Below are positions 13,470 to 13,498 of a stretch of DNA of 13,498 nt, one piece after another; position 1 is the stretch's first letter, and each line of letters starts with the position of its first letter. Both the position numbers and the translations under genes were made by a program. Below the pieces are notes generated by a model that saw only the letters and a list, made by a program, of their open reading frames with translations, searched no databases and was not told the DNA's origin. This stretch comes from Nitrososphaeria archaeon (GTDB lineage: Archaea > Thermoproteota > Nitrososphaeria > Nitrososphaerales > Nitrososphaeraceae). The stretch covers positions 1 through 13,498 of the forward strand of contig JAJPIN010000057.1 in the NCBI GenBank assembly GCA_021324715.1. The letters are read 5' to 3'.

Positions 13470-13498
13470 ACAATACTGGGTAAAAGTGAAATTGATTA

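Overview
The window looks like chromosomal DNA of a soil-type ammonia-oxidising archaeon (Thaumarchaeota/Nitrososphaerota, Nitrososphaera- or Nitrosocosmicus-like). This is an inference. It rests on the AT-rich composition, an archaeal-type SMC, a secreted PQQ-type sugar dehydrogenase of the kind common in these genomes, many short exported proteins with beta-sandwich character, and archaeal TATA boxes 20-30 bp upstream of start codons with almost no Shine-Dalgarno sites (leaderless transcripts). No rRNA, tRNA, CRISPR array, IS element or complete mobile element was seen.

Left part (1-3663): a truncated minus-strand exported protein carries a 45-bp/15-residue tandem repeat at the window edge. 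Divergent from it is a glucose/sorbosone dehydrogenase (six-bladed propeller, signal peptide). Then come a small exported two-cysteine protein (minus), a gene-poor stretch with a hairpin-like inverted repeat and an AT palindrome, and a small exported PKD/Ig-like protein.

Middle (3664-7736): mostly short genes in long spacers. These are a GvpU-like gas-vesicle accessory protein standing alone, a probable two-gene unit (soluble 79-residue protein plus 86-residue single-pass protein), a 54-residue YHS/TRASH-like cysteine protein directly followed by an exported TPR protein, an 85-residue conserved-looking hypothetical, and a 49-residue two-helix membrane protein. The 54- and 49-residue genes are easily missed, but each has a well-placed TATA box. 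The spacer 7218-7563 holds a nested inverted repeat that begins where a minus-strand transcript is predicted to start.

Right part (7737-13498): two long coiled-coil proteins on the minus strand flank a secreted Ig-like protein with a dockerin-like calcium loop. The first (425 aa) has coiled coils around a central CxxC pair and no ATPase motifs, which recalls a Rad50 zinc-hook arm without heads. The second (1182 aa) is a full-length SMC ATPase with Walker A, Q-loop, hinge, LSGGE signature and Walker B, and its hinge lacks the usual glycine cluster. A plus-strand TATA box at the extreme right edge suggests a divergent gene starting just at or beyond the window.

Themes: surface and periplasm-like exported proteins on the left, chromosome-organisation or coiled-coil proteins on the right, and several compact promoter-proximal small genes between. 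I found no clear defence or biosynthetic gene cluster. The most unusual items are the headless CxxC coiled-coil protein, the structured leader at 7344-7450, and the 10-bp phased repeat upstream of the YHS/TRASH-like gene.
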